The notes below the pieces were generated by a model that saw only the letters and a list, made by a program, of their open reading frames with translations, was not told the origin of the DNA and searched no databases. The position numbers and the translations under genes were made by a program. Source: Candidatus Enterococcus testudinis (lineage in GTDB: Bacteria; Bacillota; Bacilli; Lactobacillales; Enterococcaceae). From it: a stretch of DNA of 39,184 bases. The stretch lies in contig NZ_NGKU01000001.1 of the NCBI RefSeq assembly GCF_002140915.1, positions 1,767,436 to 1,806,619 of the forward strand. Reading direction: 5' to 3'. Of the stretch, positions 17,309 to 24,442 are shown one piece after another (positions within the stretch are counted from its first letter, which is position 1; every line of letters begins with the position of its first letter).

Positions 17309-17424
17309 CCGTCATTTCTTGGTGGACTATGATTTAGATCATGCTTATCCATGTAAAAAATTGATTTCTTTCCCTAGCACCCGCCCCTTTCATCATCTGT
17401 GTGCAATCATTACAGGCTTTTGCT

Positions 17425-18042
17425 TCAACCAACAGTGATCAATTCTTTCAAAGACTCAAAGGTTTTGTCACCAATCCCTGTTACATTGGTAAGATCATCG
17501 ATGACCTTAAAAAAACCATGTTCTTCCCGATACTGGATGATTGCTTCTGCTTTCTTGGCACCAATTCCGGGTAACGTTTGCAACTGAGTTAGATCCGCTT
17601 GATTCAAATCGATCAATGGATTTGCTGCTTCTCCTAGGTCACTTTGTCCATTATGAACGTCCGCTGAGGTTTCTGCCTCATCTTCATGGGGAATCACGAT
17701 CATTTGCTGATCTTGTAAAATTTGCGCCAAATTCACAGCCGTTTCCAAGGCCGTATCCGTCACGCCGCCAGCTTTTTGGATCAGTTCGTACAGACGGGCA
17801 CCTTCTGGTAAATGATAGATACCGGGTATCCTTACTTCGCCTTTGATATCAACCACGATTTCTCGCCCATCCGAGGCAAACACTTCGGATTCGACTGTTT
17901 CTGAAACAAAGACCGGTTCAGTTAAATGACTGGGTTCAGCTTGCGCCTGAACGAACAGATACCCTACTAACGCCATACCAACCCCTATGACACATACGGC
18001 GATCCGCCATTGTTCTTTGAACATCTCTTTTATTTCATCCAT
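17425..18042 (-). CDS. comEA: ComEA DNA-binding competence protein
   Basis: The membrane-anchored DNA receptor of the transformation machinery, 205 residues. One membrane helix at about residues 14-31 anchors the protein with the bulk outside. An SLBB-type domain follows at about 60-125 (VDIKGEVRIPGIYHLPEGARLYELIQKAGG, split over strands), then a linker of about 20 residues. The C-terminal pair of helix-hairpin-helix motifs at about 140-203 (LNQADLTQLQTLPGIGAKKAE and LTNVTGIGDKTFESL) binds double-stranded DNA. The ATG has GAGGTG five bases upstream. A terminator-like hairpin ends only 27 bases before the ATG, which is odd and is treated as a finding. Confidence 0.95.
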   Translation of the reverse strand: MDEIKEMFKEQWRIAVCVIGVGMALVGYLFVQAQAEPSHLTEPVFVSETVESEVFASDGREIVVDIKGEVRIPGIYHLPEGARLYELIQKAGGVTDTALETAVNLAQILQDQQMIVIPHEDEAETSADVHNGQSDLGEAANPLIDLNQADLTQLQTLPGIGAKKAEAIIQYREEHGFFKVIDDLTNVTGIGDKTFESLKELITVG

Positions 18043-18069
18043 GTCATCACCTCTATCTAAGAAGTACGC

Positions 18070-18105
18070 AAAAAAAAAGACACAATACGTTCATTGTGCC
18101 TCTTT
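18070..18105 (-). terminator. Terminator-like hairpin in the comEA leader
   Basis: On the minus strand a GGCACAAT/ATTGTGTC stem (18079-18086 with 18093-18100, one G-U pair) with a 6-base loop is followed by nine T (18070-18078), then 27 bases to the comEA ATG. The preceding HAD gene already has its own terminator, so this may be an attenuator or the end of a short RNA. Confidence 0.7.
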
Positions 18106-18236
18106 TGGGAGACTATACTGAAAATGTACACGTATTTTGTCTATTTAATTGCCAATAGGCATTTGAACAAGGACATCCGACAGTTGCGCAAGAAGAAAAG
18201 CTGCCAATGACTACATCAACATATTTTTCTAGGGAC

Positions 18237-18260
18237 AAAAAACAGCCTTGACGAATCAAG
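18237..18260 (-). terminator. Terminator of the HAD phosphatase gene
   Basis: A short 5-bp stem (18247-18251 with 18256-18260) closed by a stable TTCG tetraloop overlaps the stop codon and is followed by GCTG and six T on minus. Confidence 0.65.
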
Positions 18261-18870
18261 ATTGAATAATGTGTTCAATTTCTTTCATTGAATGGACGAT
18301 ATGATCTGCATCAACGTCCAACAAATCTTCGATATCATAAAAAATCGTTTTGACCGCAGCGCCTTTGCCCGCCAATACATCCATTGTACGGTCGCCGATC
18401 ATCACGGTTTGCTCTTTGTCCATCCCATATTTCTCAACCAAATACAACAAAGAAGTCGGATCGGGTTTTCTCGGAAACTGGTTTTCTGGACCGACCACTT
18501 CTGTGATCAATTCAGCGATTCCTTCTCTTTCCAACAGCTCCTTGGTCGTATAGATATCTCGATGGGTCAGAATATAATTCTTCCCGCCATTGGCAATCAC
18601 TGCGCGCAACGTTTCTTTCGTGCCTGGAAAAGATTGAGGCAATCGCTGATCTAATGCTTCATTGGCTTTGAACTTTGCGGTAAACTCGGCGAAATCTAGG
18701 TCATATTTTTCCGCAACTTTTTTTGAAGATGATTCTTTCAATAGCCGATAAATGTCTTTTGGATCAGGAGCGAATCCATATTCTTTTAAAGTCTTCACAA
18801 ATGCCTGAAGCATAATTGGATAGCTGTCATAAAGTGTGCCGTCAAAATCCCATATATAAGATTGATACAT
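18256..18870 (-). CDS. HAD superfamily phosphatase (subfamily IA)
   Basis: A 204-residue cytosolic phosphatase with the phosphoglycolate phosphatase/beta-phosphoglucomutase-like layout. The nucleophile motif DFDGTLYDS is at about residues 8-16. A helical cap follows, then motif II (ILTHRD) and the acidic motif IV in MIGDRTMDVLAGKGAAVKTIF. The substrate cannot be read from the sequence. I start at the ATG at 18868-18870 with GGGGGA five bases upstream; the longest frame begins 15 codons earlier without a ribosome binding site. Monocistronic, with promoter and terminator of its own. Confidence 0.9.
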   Translation of the reverse strand: MYQSYIWDFDGTLYDSYPIMLQAFVKTLKEYGFAPDPKDIYRLLKESSSKKVAEKYDLDFAEFTAKFKANEALDQRLPQSFPGTKETLRAVIANGGKNYILTHRDIYTTKELLEREGIAELITEVVGPENQFPRKPDPTSLLYLVEKYGMDKEQTVMIGDRTMDVLAGKGAAVKTIFYDIEDLLDVDADHIVHSMKEIEHIIQS

Positions 18871-18936
18871 GATATCCCCCGTAAATAGCTTTTTGTCAGT
18901 GAATGAAATTTTCATTCATTTTCTGCAACGCTTAAG

Positions 18937-18945
18937 ATTTTAGCA
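18937..18945 (-). promoter_or_regulatory. Extended -10 promoter of the HAD gene
   Basis: TGCTAAAAT on the minus strand about 65 bases before the start. The -35 is poor. Confidence 0.45.
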
Positions 18946-18973
18946 TACTTTCCTCAGTTTGTCCTACTTAACT

Positions 18974-19068
18974 AAAAAAAACGCTTTTGGTTCCTTGAAC
19001 ATCATTCAAACGCATTCGAGAACACATTATCTCAGAATGATGTATTCTAGCAGACCTAAGCGTTTTTT
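18974..19068 (-). terminator. Large nested hairpin terminator after the TPM gene
   Basis: Outer arms with an AACGCTT core plus A-T pairs (18974-18986 with 19058-19068), middle arms of 9 bp (18999-19007 with 19035-19043) and a small inner stem (19018-19021 with 19030-19033). On minus it ends in eight T. It is unusually long for a terminator. Confidence 0.7.
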
Positions 19069-19075
19069 ATTTGAA

Positions 19076-20632
19076 CTACCAGCTACCGGAAACACCACCA
19101 CCGCTACTGCTTCCGCCGCTAAAACCACCAAAGCTATCATTGTTGCCTTGAGTGTCTGCAATCACCTGTTCTTGGTGTGTCATATGGTTATTCATTAAGG
19201 CAAAGAGCAATATCATGTTCATCCCAGGGTTATACTCATTCCGAACATTATTCAGAACATCTACCTGATCAGAAGCATCAAAATCTGAAAGCTTGCTCGC
19301 CAATTCAGGATGAATTTTATATACTTGTTTTAAATCGACCTCAAATAAAGCATCTATTTTAACTTTTTCAATGATCTCATAAACTTCTTGCGAAATATTA
19401 CGAATTAGCTCTAAGTGTGTAACCTGATCTGTCACAAGTCTAGCTAAGTAGCAATTATTTTCACTGCGTCTTTTTACTTCATCTTTTGCTTGTTTCACTA
19501 TTTCTGCCCGATAAACATCGATTAACTCCATATTTTCTGGCAATATTTCATCTGTTAAATCATAATTTGCCATTGTATCGGAGGCTTTTTTAATTAATTG
19601 CGCTTCATAGTTTTCTAATGTATCTCGAAAATCAAGAAGCCATAAACCAAATTGTGAAACATTCGTCTTTTTCTTAATTAGTAAACTTGTGAAAAGATCG
19701 CTGATCTCCGAATTGATAAAGCCTTGTTGGATCCATCGTTTATCCGCTATCATCAATCCTGAGATTGCTTTCACCTTCTCTGGTATATATGCGGTAGTCA
19801 AATAGTATGTCAGTGCCATTTGGCAATCCCTTTCTGTATGATACTGATTATATATCTGATAGTTTTTACTGTAGCTTGCCCATTTTAAAAACGCTTTTCC
19901 TTGAAAATCCTTATCTTCTAATAAATGAGTAGGCAACGGAAAATGTTGTTCAAATTGCCATTTGGTTTTGAGACGGCGGAAACCAATAAACCCACCAACC
20001 CCAACTACAATAGTTGCTACAATTCCACTAATGATTTTCCCAACATTCAGCCACATCTTCTTCATCGCTTGTGCTTCTTGGGTCCTTTTCTGCGCTAATA
20101 GTTGATTGCCGTTTAAATAAATTGTTTCTAGCCCAATCGTTTCTTCAGCTTCTTTCATTCGTTGATAGACCTCAGTTGAAGCTGCCGCAATTGCGGTGTC
20201 ATAATCTTCATCCCGGAGCGCATCTTTGGTATCTTTGTCCACCAAGTCATCTTCGGACAGATCACTAAAGATATAGTTCAAACCATCACCATATCCTAGA
20301 CGAAATTCGCGTTCTTCAATTGCAAAAAGAAATAATAGCCCGTTATTATCTTCTGAATTCCCTAAGCCGTATTCGTTGAATAAATTAGTTGTCTTCTCTT
20401 CAATTGATTGCCCATCGAGTGAAGGAATTGTAATCACTGCATATTCTGGTGATCCAGTTAAATGCTGGAACCCCTTTTCATTCAAATTATTTATTTCCTC
20501 GATAGCCTCTTTTGAAAGAACGCCCGCCTCATCTAAAACAAACGACTGTCCAAAAGCGATTGAGGGCTGAAACAAAAAAAAGCCTAAAAGCCCAATAAAA
20601 ACAATCATTCCCCGCAGTAGAATTTTTTTCAT
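19076..20632 (-). CDS. TPM-domain membrane protein (TPM_phosphatase family)
   Basis: A 518-residue exported or membrane protein. Residues 1-29 are a signal peptide (KK start, hydrophobic core, AFG before Q). A TPM domain follows at about 30-155 (FVLDEAGVLSKEAIEEINNL, IEEREFRLGYGDGLNYIFSD), as in the family found in plant thylakoid and bacterial membrane proteins of unclear, possibly phosphatase-like, function. A second hydrophobic helix lies at about 197-218 (GKIISGIVATIVVGVGGFIGF). Then comes a large, probably cytosolic helical region that I do not recognise, ending in a glycine/serine-rich tail (FGGFSGGSSSGGG) typical of TPM proteins. The ATG at 20630-20632 has AAAAGGAG seven bases upstream; the longest frame adds 40 unlikely residues. 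Confidence 0.85.
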   Translation of the reverse strand: MKKILLRGMIVFIGLLGFFLFQPSIAFGQSFVLDEAGVLSKEAIEEINNLNEKGFQHLTGSPEYAVITIPSLDGQSIEEKTTNLFNEYGLGNSEDNNGLLFLFAIEEREFRLGYGDGLNYIFSDLSEDDLVDKDTKDALRDEDYDTAIAAASTEVYQRMKEAEETIGLETIYLNGNQLLAQKRTQEAQAMKKMWLNVGKIISGIVATIVVGVGGFIGFRRLKTKWQFEQHFPLPTHLLEDKDFQGKAFLKWASYSKNYQIYNQYHTERDCQMALTYYLTTAYIPEKVKAISGLMIADKRWIQQGFINSEISDLFTSLLIKKKTNVSQFGLWLLDFRDTLENYEAQLIKKASDTMANYDLTDEILPENMELIDVYRAEIVKQAKDEVKRRSENNCYLARLVTDQVTHLELIRNISQEVYEIIEKVKIDALFEVDLKQVYKIHPELASKLSDFDASDQVDVLNNVRNEYNPGMNMILLFALMNNHMTHQEQVIADTQGNNDSFGGFSGGSSSGGGVSGSW

Positions 20633-20712
20633 ACTTTCACTCCTTTTCACCTTTTTCGTTTTAGTGTATTCGATTTCAAAAAAAATATCATCGGCCCTAA
20701 GAATGAAAAAAC

Positions 20713-20761
20713 CAAAAATAAAACTCCTATATTCAGAATTAAATTCTGACATATAAGAGTT
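20713..20761 (-). terminator. Terminator after the UPF0210 gene
   Basis: A long stem (20722-20740 with 20742-20761, with one or two mismatches) is followed on minus by TTTTATTTTTGG. Confidence 0.85.
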
Positions 20762-20794
20762 CTAATACTCATCCTGTTTACTAGGAAACAGAAA

Positions 20795-22144
20795 TTAATT
20801 TTTAAATGAATGGATTGGCGCTGGAATGCGGCCGCCGCGTTGAATAAAGTCAGTTGATTTTGCTGGATTGACTTTCATGACTGGCGCGGTGCCCAACAGC
20901 CCGCCAAATTCAATGCGATCGCCAATTTGTTTCTCTTTGGCTGGAATGATCCGAACTGCAGTTGTCTTATGGTTGATCACACCGATCGCTGCTTCATCGG
21001 CAATCATCGCTGCAATCGTTTCAGCCGAAGTGTCACCGGGGATAGCGATCATATCAAGTCCAACCGAACAGATGGCTGTCATCGCTTCTAGCTTTTCCAG
21101 ATTCAACAAACCGGCTTCGACTGCTTTGATCATCCCAGCATCTTCAGAGACAGGAATAAATGCGCCTGAAAGTCCGCCTACATGATTACAGGCCATGACG
21201 CCGCCTTTTTTGACCGCATCATTTAATAAAGCAAGTGCGGCTGTAGTGCCGTGCGTCCCGACAGATTCTAAGCCCATTTCTTCTAAAATCAAGGCCACAC
21301 TGTCGCCAACAGCCGGTGTTGGCGCCAACGAAAGATCAACGATCCCAAAAGGAACCCCCAAGCGTTCGGATGCCACTCGACCAACCAATTGTCCCATGCG
21401 GGTGATTTTGAAGGCTGTTTTTTTGACGGTTTCGGCTACAACATCAAAGGATTCTCCTTTGACTTTTTCAAGTGCCCGTTTGACGACGCCTGGTCCACTG
21501 ACACCGACATTGATCTCAACATCTGCCTCACCCACCCCATGGAAGGCGCCAGCCATGAATGGATTGTCTTCGACTGCATTGGCAAAGACCACCAATTTGG
21601 CACAGCCCATATCAGAAGCGGCTGCGGTTTTTTTGACAGTTTCTCCCATTAATCGGACTGCGTCCATATTGATGCCGGCTTTGGTTGAGCCGATATTGAC
21701 AGAGGAACAAACAAAGTTGGTTTCTGCTAAGGCTTGCGGAATCGATTCGATCAAAGCCAAATCTGCACCTTGATAGCCTTTTTCAACCAGTGCACTGTAG
21801 CCGCCAATAAAATTGACCCCTACCGTTTGGGCTGCACGATCCAATGTCTTGGCGATTTCCACACAATCTTCAGCAGTGGCATGACAAGCAGAAGCGACAA
21901 TTGCGATTGGTGTCACTGAGATTCGTTTATTGATGATCGGTATCCCATATTCACTCTCTATATCTTGGCCCACTTGAACCAAGTCTTTGGCTTTTGTGGT
22001 AATTTTCTGATAAATCTTCTGACAGCTGATGGTGATATCGGCGTCAATACAATCCAATAAGGAAATCCCCATTGTGATCGTTCGAATATCCAGATTTTCT
22101 TCTTCAACCATACGGATGGTTTCAAGTATTTGACTAGTTTCCAT
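20795..22144 (-). CDS. UPF0210 / PFL family protein (DUF711)
   Basis: A 449-residue cytosolic protein of the UPF0210 (DUF711) family, widespread in Firmicutes and archaea. A structure of a Streptococcus member has a pyruvate-formate-lyase-like fold but lacks a proven activity. Family features are the start [28 protein letters not shown], the glycine-rich [43 protein letters not shown] (split by strands) and the C-terminal [20 protein letters not shown] lies five bases before the ATG. It follows the ACT-domain gene by 9 bases; this gene pair is conserved, so the ACT protein probably senses a ligand or regulates this partner. Confidence 0.93.
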   Translation of the reverse strand: METSQILETIRMVEEENLDIRTITMGISLLDCIDADITISCQKIYQKITTKAKDLVQVGQDIESEYGIPIINKRISVTPIAIVASACHATAEDCVEIAKTLDRAAQTVGVNFIGGYSALVEKGYQGADLALIESIPQALAETNFVCSSVNIGSTKAGINMDAVRLMGETVKKTAAASDMGCAKLVVFANAVEDNPFMAGAFHGVGEADVEINVGVSGPGVVKRALEKVKGESFDVVAETVKKTAFKITRMGQLVGRVASERLGVPFGIVDLSLAPTPAVGDSVALILEEMGLESVGTHGTTAALALLNDAVKKGGVMACNHVGGLSGAFIPVSEDAGMIKAVEAGLLNLEKLEAMTAICSVGLDMIAIPGDTSAETIAAMIADEAAIGVINHKTTAVRIIPAKEKQIGDRIEFGGLLGTAPVMKVNPAKSTDFIQRGGRIPAPIHSFKN

Positions 22145-22153
22145 TTCGGCCTC

Positions 22154-22420
22154 CTAAAGTTTATGCATCGTATCAAAAATTTCTTGATTTTGAATACTGA
22201 TTTTGACGCCTAAAGATTGTCCAAGTTGATGCAATTCTTCTCGGATATGGTCAAAATCACTTGCAGGATCTAAAGCCAATAGCATCATCATGGTAAAGTA
22301 ATCTTCCATAATTGTTTGGGATACATCTAAAATATTGATATTTAGTGCTGCCAATTTTTGGCTCACTCCTGCGATGATGCCTACTTTATCTTTGCCAATA
22401 ACGGTCAATACTGCTTTCAT
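22154..22420 (-). CDS. ACT domain protein (UPF0237 family)
   Basis: A single ACT domain of 88 residues, a small-molecule-binding regulatory fold, with the GcvR-like start MKAVLTVIGKDKVGIIAGVSQ, then NINILDVSQTIMEDYFTMMM. Such proteins dimerise and bind amino acids; the ligand here is unknown. The ATG at 22418-22420 follows GGCGG about 6 bases upstream. First gene of the ACT-UPF0210 operon. Its promoter overlaps the terminator of the preceding gene. Confidence 0.92.
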   Translation of the reverse strand: MKAVLTVIGKDKVGIIAGVSQKLAALNINILDVSQTIMEDYFTMMMLLALDPASDFDHIREELHQLGQSLGVKISIQNQEIFDTMHKL

Positions 22421-22450
22421 TTTGCAACCGCCTTTCCATAAATTTTTCTT

Positions 22451-22479
22451 ATTATAGCACAAGAAAACCGTAATTTCGA
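22451..22479 (-). promoter_or_regulatory. Promoter of the ACT-UPF0210 operon
   Basis: A perfect TATAAT (22451-22456 on minus) with an upstream TG (extended -10) and TCGAAA (22474-22479) as -35 at 17 bp. The -35 lies inside the terminator stem of the mutase gene. Confidence 0.65.
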
Positions 22480-22502
22480 TGATTGCTTCTACGAAATTAC
22501 GG
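22461..22502 (-). terminator. Terminator after the phosphoglycerate mutase gene
   Basis: A perfect 11-bp stem (22468-22478 with 22492-22502) followed by TTTTCTT on minus. Confidence 0.9.
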
Positions 22503-22525
22503 TCATGGCAAAGAAACGTTCGTGA

Positions 22526-23188
22526 TTATTCCCGATCAATCAAGTTCATTGTGCCATCAAATTCATAGATGATCGGTTGCGCATTTGGTATTTTGATTGT
22601 GTCCATCGCATCTTCAGGCACATCTTCGATATATTTGACCAATGCCCGCAAGCTGTTCCCATGTCCTGTGATCAAGACATTTTTGCCAGCTTTAATCAGT
22701 GGAACAACTTCATCTACCCAAAATGGGACGATGCGCGCAACTACCATTTCTAGGTTTTCACCTTTGGGTACCAGTTGCTGATCCAGATGATCATAGCGTC
22801 GATCAAAGTCATTAACTTCAACATACAGCGGTGGTTCCGTGTACCCCCGACGCCAGCGCAGTACTTGATCTTCCCCGAATTGGGTGATCATTTCATCTTT
22901 ATTGACGCCCACCAAGCGACCATAATGCCGTTCATTCAAACGCCACGTTTTCGTCACAGGAACCCATAATTGATCGCTGGCTTCTAGGACTGTATTGCAC
23001 GTCGTGAGTGTCCGTTGCAGAAATGACGCAAAGGCATAGTCAAATTGAATCCCTCTTTCTTTGATATCTAATCCAGCTTGCCAGGCCTGTTGCCGACCTT
23101 TTTCTGTTAATGGCACATCTAACCAACCTGTCCAGTAATTGGCAAAATTGGCTTCACTCTCGCCATGGCGAATCAATACAACTTTCAT
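22526..23188 (-). CDS. gpmA: 2,3-bisphosphoglycerate-dependent phosphoglycerate mutase
   Basis: A glycolytic enzyme interconverting 3- and 2-phosphoglycerate through a phosphohistidine. The phospho-acceptor motif RHGESEAN is at residues 7-14, followed by the dPGM-specific YWTGWLDVPLTEKG. LNERHYGRLVGVNKDE, the RRGY segment and the second histidine in LITGHGNSLRAL are also diagnostic of the cofactor-dependent mutases rather than simple phosphatases. At 220 residues it is slightly shorter than the common 228-250. AAGGAGG lies eight bases upstream of the ATG. Enterococci often carry more than one dPGM gene, so this may be a second copy. Confidence 0.9.
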   Translation of the reverse strand: MKVVLIRHGESEANFANYWTGWLDVPLTEKGRQQAWQAGLDIKERGIQFDYAFASFLQRTLTTCNTVLEASDQLWVPVTKTWRLNERHYGRLVGVNKDEMITQFGEDQVLRWRRGYTEPPLYVEVNDFDRRYDHLDQQLVPKGENLEMVVARIVPFWVDEVVPLIKAGKNVLITGHGNSLRALVKYIEDVPEDAMDTIKIPNAQPIIYEFDGTMNLIDRE

Positions 23189-23278
23189 TTAACCGCCTCC
23201 TTATCCACTTTCCTTCATTATCGCAAGAAATCAAGCATAAGTCCTTCCGAAAGATTGACATGCCATATTGGATGCAGC

Positions 23279-23310
23279 AAAAAAAGCTGTTCGTCATCAG
23301 CGAACAGCTT
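23279..23310 (-). terminator. Terminator after the LysM-3D gene
   Basis: A perfect 10-bp stem (23284-23293 with 23301-23310) followed by seven T on minus. Confidence 0.92.
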
Positions 23311-23324
23311 ACTATATATGGTTA

Positions 23325-23951
23325 TTAATCTAAGATGGTCACTTTGACCGTACGACGACCCCATTGTTCAGCTTGAGCATTGGTTGGGAAATGAACATCG
23401 ATGATGTTGCCTTTGATTGCACCACCGGTATCGCTGGCAATCGCTTCACCGTATCCTTCTACATACAATCTAGTACCTAAAGGGATCACAGAGGGATCCA
23501 CGGCGACAGCCATCGGATTTTCCAATAAGTTTTGGCCAGTGGCGGTCACAGTACCGCCGCCCAATGTATCGGCTGGATCAGAGCTATACGCTGTTGATTC
23601 CATGGTTAATGTTGTACCAGAGTATGCGCTGGTATCGGTATCTTCTTCTGTTGTATCTTTCGTTGAAGTGGCTGTTTTGCTGGCTGCTGTTTTTGTCGTT
23701 TTCTCAGCTTTAGCATCCGTATCAATGACCAAAGTTGTGCCATCATAAATCATATTTGGGTCATCAAGATCATTGTCATTGGCAATCGTTGCTACATGAT
23801 CAATATCGCCAAAATATTTTAACGATAACGCAGTCAATGTATCATCAGATGTGACCACGTGTTTGACTTCATCCGCATGTGCGGTATTGCTCATGGCTGC
23901 AAGTCCTGCGATGGCAGCTGTTGTTAGTAATAAAGATTTGATTGTTTTCAT
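23325..23951 (-). CDS. Secreted LysM and 3D-domain cell wall protein (YocH-like)
   Basis: A 208-residue exported protein. Residues 1-26 are a signal peptide ending in AHA. A LysM peptidoglycan-binding domain follows at about 30-77, then a threonine/serine/lysine-rich linker to about 112. A C-terminal 3D domain at about 118-208 has the three aspartates of the name in AVDPSVIPLG, ASDTGGAIKG and NIIDVHF. The 3D fold is a double-psi barrel like MltA and the Gram-positive resuscitation-promoting (Sps/YocH) proteins, which cut peptidoglycan. GAGGG lies about nine bases before the ATG. Monocistronic with an extended -10 promoter. In Bacillus yocH is under WalR; I did not find a clean WalR box here. 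Confidence 0.9.
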   Translation of the reverse strand: MKTIKSLLLTTAAIAGLAAMSNTAHADEVKHVVTSDDTLTALSLKYFGDIDHVATIANDNDLDDPNMIYDGTTLVIDTDAKAEKTTKTAASKTATSTKDTTEEDTDTSAYSGTTLTMESTAYSSDPADTLGGGTVTATGQNLLENPMAVAVDPSVIPLGTRLYVEGYGEAIASDTGGAIKGNIIDVHFPTNAQAEQWGRRTVKVTILD

Positions 23952-24000
23952 ATATGTAATTCCCTCGCTCTATGTAAGTTTCGTCGTAACGACTTGAACA

Positions 24001-24009
24001 ATCATAACA
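24001..24009 (-). promoter_or_regulatory. Extended -10 promoter of the LysM-3D gene
   Basis: TGTTATGAT on the minus strand, about 45 bases before the start. The -35 is weak. Confidence 0.5.
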
Positions 24010-24329
24010 GCGCAACAAAAACCATTGGTAACAATCTTGTGACGAAATATGTCACTTTGGTTTAATTCATTAAATAACCCTCCGCTATCTTTTAAAACTT
24101 CAACCAAACCCCTTTATATCAACAAAATTTACGTTTTTGAATCTTTTTCATTTGTAACATATAAAATAAATATTTTGATTTTTCAATGAGAAACCGTTAA
24201 AAATCAATGATTGCAACCGATTCAACTGATCAAACATTACATTTATGTAAACATATGTCACTTTCATTAAAAAGGTGAATAATTGAAAATCGCTATGAAA
24301 AATTATTTGACTTTTTTCATTGAAGCTTA

Positions 24330-24357
24330 TTGACTTCAAGCATCTTTATGCTATGAT
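24330..24357 (+). promoter_or_regulatory. Promoter of the amino-acid importer operon
   Basis: TTGACT (24330-24335) and TATGAT (24352-24357) with a 16-bp spacer. A TTGAAG-N8-CTTCAA inverted repeat overlaps the -35. Confidence 0.75.
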
Positions 24358-24372
24358 ATGTCTTATCACTTA

Positions 24373-24419
24373 TATGTATTTTTATACATTTATTTATTAT
24401 AAATGCATTTTTAATAAAT
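24373..24419 (+). promoter_or_regulatory. ARG box pair (ArgR/AhrC operator), predicted
   Basis: TATGTATTTTTATACATT at 24373-24390 matches the ARG-box consensus TNTGNATWWWWATNCANA at every fixed position but the last. A weaker copy (AATGCATTTTTAATAAAT, 24402-24419) follows after 11 bp. Both lie just downstream of the predicted transcription start, where a bound ArgR hexamer would block transcription. The match is seen directly; ArgR control is inferred. Confidence 0.65.
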
Positions 24420-24442
24420 GCAAACACAAAAGGAGCGTTCTC

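Larger units (their letters stand above)
23952..24442. other. Divergent regulatory region, 24.0-24.4 kb
   Basis: AT-rich 491-bp gap between the LysM-3D gene and the amino-acid importer. It holds both promoters, the ARG boxes, and several operator-like elements: the inverted repeats GTGAC-N7-GTCAC (24039-24055) and TTACAT-N2-ATGTAA (24237-24250), and the direct repeat ATATGTCACTTT at 24047-24058 and 24253-24264. No small ORF with a ribosome binding site is convincing. Confidence 0.6.

Noticed and set aside
21195-21773. A 192-codon open frame on the plus strand
   Set aside because: It is antisense to the UPF0210 gene; the Ser/Thr/Pro/Ala-rich composition is what the complementary strand of that gene gives.
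23952-24100. WalR box upstream of the LysM-3D gene
   Set aside because: Half-site-like strings (TGTTAC, TGTTAT) occur, but none are paired at the required 5-bp spacing and orientation.
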